A stretch of 64,000 bases of DNA from Lineus longissimus. Its lineage: Eukaryota; Nemertea; Pilidiophora; Heteronemertea; Lineidae. Below the pieces are notes generated by a model that was not told where the DNA came from, did no database searches, and worked only from the letters and a program-made list of their open reading frames with translations. Location: positions 13,886,501 to 13,950,500 of the forward strand of contig NC_088320.1 in NCBI RefSeq assembly GCF_910592395.1. Direction: 5' to 3'. The position numbers and the translations under genes are program-made. Below are positions 63,232-64,000 of the stretch, piece after piece (the first letter of the stretch is position 1; every line of letters starts with the position of its first letter).

Positions 63232-64000
63232 GGCATATCTTTTAGTTGTCTCCGTCACTGATATGTTCGAGACAAGAGACAATAATTGGCTCAATCAGGT
63301 ATTCAGAGCCTACATGCAGTTTTATCACATGGAATTCTATTCTGAGGGTAGGGCATAGATGGAGGGTTCTTCCACACTCTTACTTTAATTCAAGCGACAG
63401 GAGGGGTTAAATTTCAATTAACCATGCATTCTCGAGACATTTTGCTTTCTCGGAGAAAACAATTTCAACATACCAGCACCTTTTCTTACAGCAATATGGC
63501 CATAATATTAGACTCGCCAGAGGTCCTATACTAGATGGACTACGTTTAGAAGCAACATATCACAACATATATCACATAATGCGGAGGACACGAACAGTAA
63601 ATACGTTGTTCAGTCTCCCAAGAGGATAGTCTGGGAAGGACAACCCACCTCACATTAATATGAACGAGGGACAATCGGTAGGGGCAAGGGATCATCAGAT
63701 GCGACTCGTCCTCGTAGCCATATGCACAGTTACGACTTCAGGTATCAGGATTTTTGATAATACATATAATTAGACTGGCTCCTGGTCCCTTGATGCTATT
63801 GTCTATCTATATCATTCATTTCATTCTGCTGGCTGAACAAATTAACAACATGATTAACTGTTACATAGTACAAGTATATATATAATCATCTTTATTCATG
63901 TAAATTGAATTACATTACAAATGTGCAAAAGTGCAAGTGCAACAAAAGTACAAAAAGTGATGACAAAGAAATGAAAGACCCTTCCAATCCCTACATATAA
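63232..64000. repeat. Tandem duplication, unit 2 (cut by window end)
   Basis: A near-identical copy of 59448-60215 with scattered substitutions and a 5-bp insertion near 63545, continuing into the LINE 3' end at the window border. Confidence 0.88.

Overview
The window is eukaryotic nuclear DNA. It has spliced genes with GT..AG introns in consistent phase, no operon structure, and many eukaryotic transposon families. The repertoire (Polinton/Maverick, DIRS, BEL/Pao, Tc1-mariner, PIF/Harbinger, pogo-like, THAP-type Kolobok-like DNA transposons, Jockey/CR1/L2-like LINEs, tRNA-like SINEs, foldback elements) suggests a marine invertebrate, perhaps an invertebrate deuterostome such as an echinoderm, hemichordate or amphioxus. 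The octamer TAGGCCTA is clearly over-represented. I cannot name the species, and no single-copy housekeeping gene is visible.

The apparent host content is an uncharacterised tandem-duplicated gene family. One copy is on the + strand (17702-19609, two exons, 436 codons, 597-bp intron). A second is on the - strand (exon 1 at 48980-49307, exon 2 at 25582-26546, 430 codons if joined) and would have a 22.4-kb intron stuffed with nested transposons. Fragments of further copies lie at about 7355-7425 and 50925-50970. Recurrent non-coding modules of the same array occur at 1-790, 8365-9250, 20660-24540, 49330-50340, and at 2225-2500, 25310-25480, 50960-51385.

Left part (1-25 kb): a 3-kb TIR element with G/C-rich minisatellite inverted arms (2627-5618); Harbinger pieces (7426-8035, 10914-11643); an uninterrupted Tc1-type transposase ORF (12107-13141); a broken Harbinger-type nuclease facing an apparently intact three-exon Myb/SANT-like gene (13889-16533); the + strand family gene; tRNA-like SINE sequence; and a pogo-like element with long TIRs and a decayed transposase (20794-23924).

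Middle (26.5-49 kb, the proposed giant intron): a degenerate Polinton (27192-39859, 6-bp TSD with one mismatch) carries a Harbinger-like MITE and a nested DIRS element (about 31857-38998) with tyrosine recombinase and a classical internal complementary region. Next come a pogo-like MITE, then a foldback element (40591-47663) into which a young BEL/Pao retrotransposon (40671-46608, LTRs differing at one site) and a hairpin MITE have inserted, and finally a LINE 3' fragment.

Right part (49-64 kb): a 6-kb Kolobok-like DNA transposon (51388 to 57339 or 57617, TTAA targets). It encodes a multi-exon THAP-domain DDE transposase and, convergently, a two-exon gene for a small acidic protein resembling the cysteine-rich cytoplasmic ballast domain of P2X7 receptors. 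This pairing is the most interesting finding. The window ends in a tandem duplication containing a decayed LINE (59448-64000).
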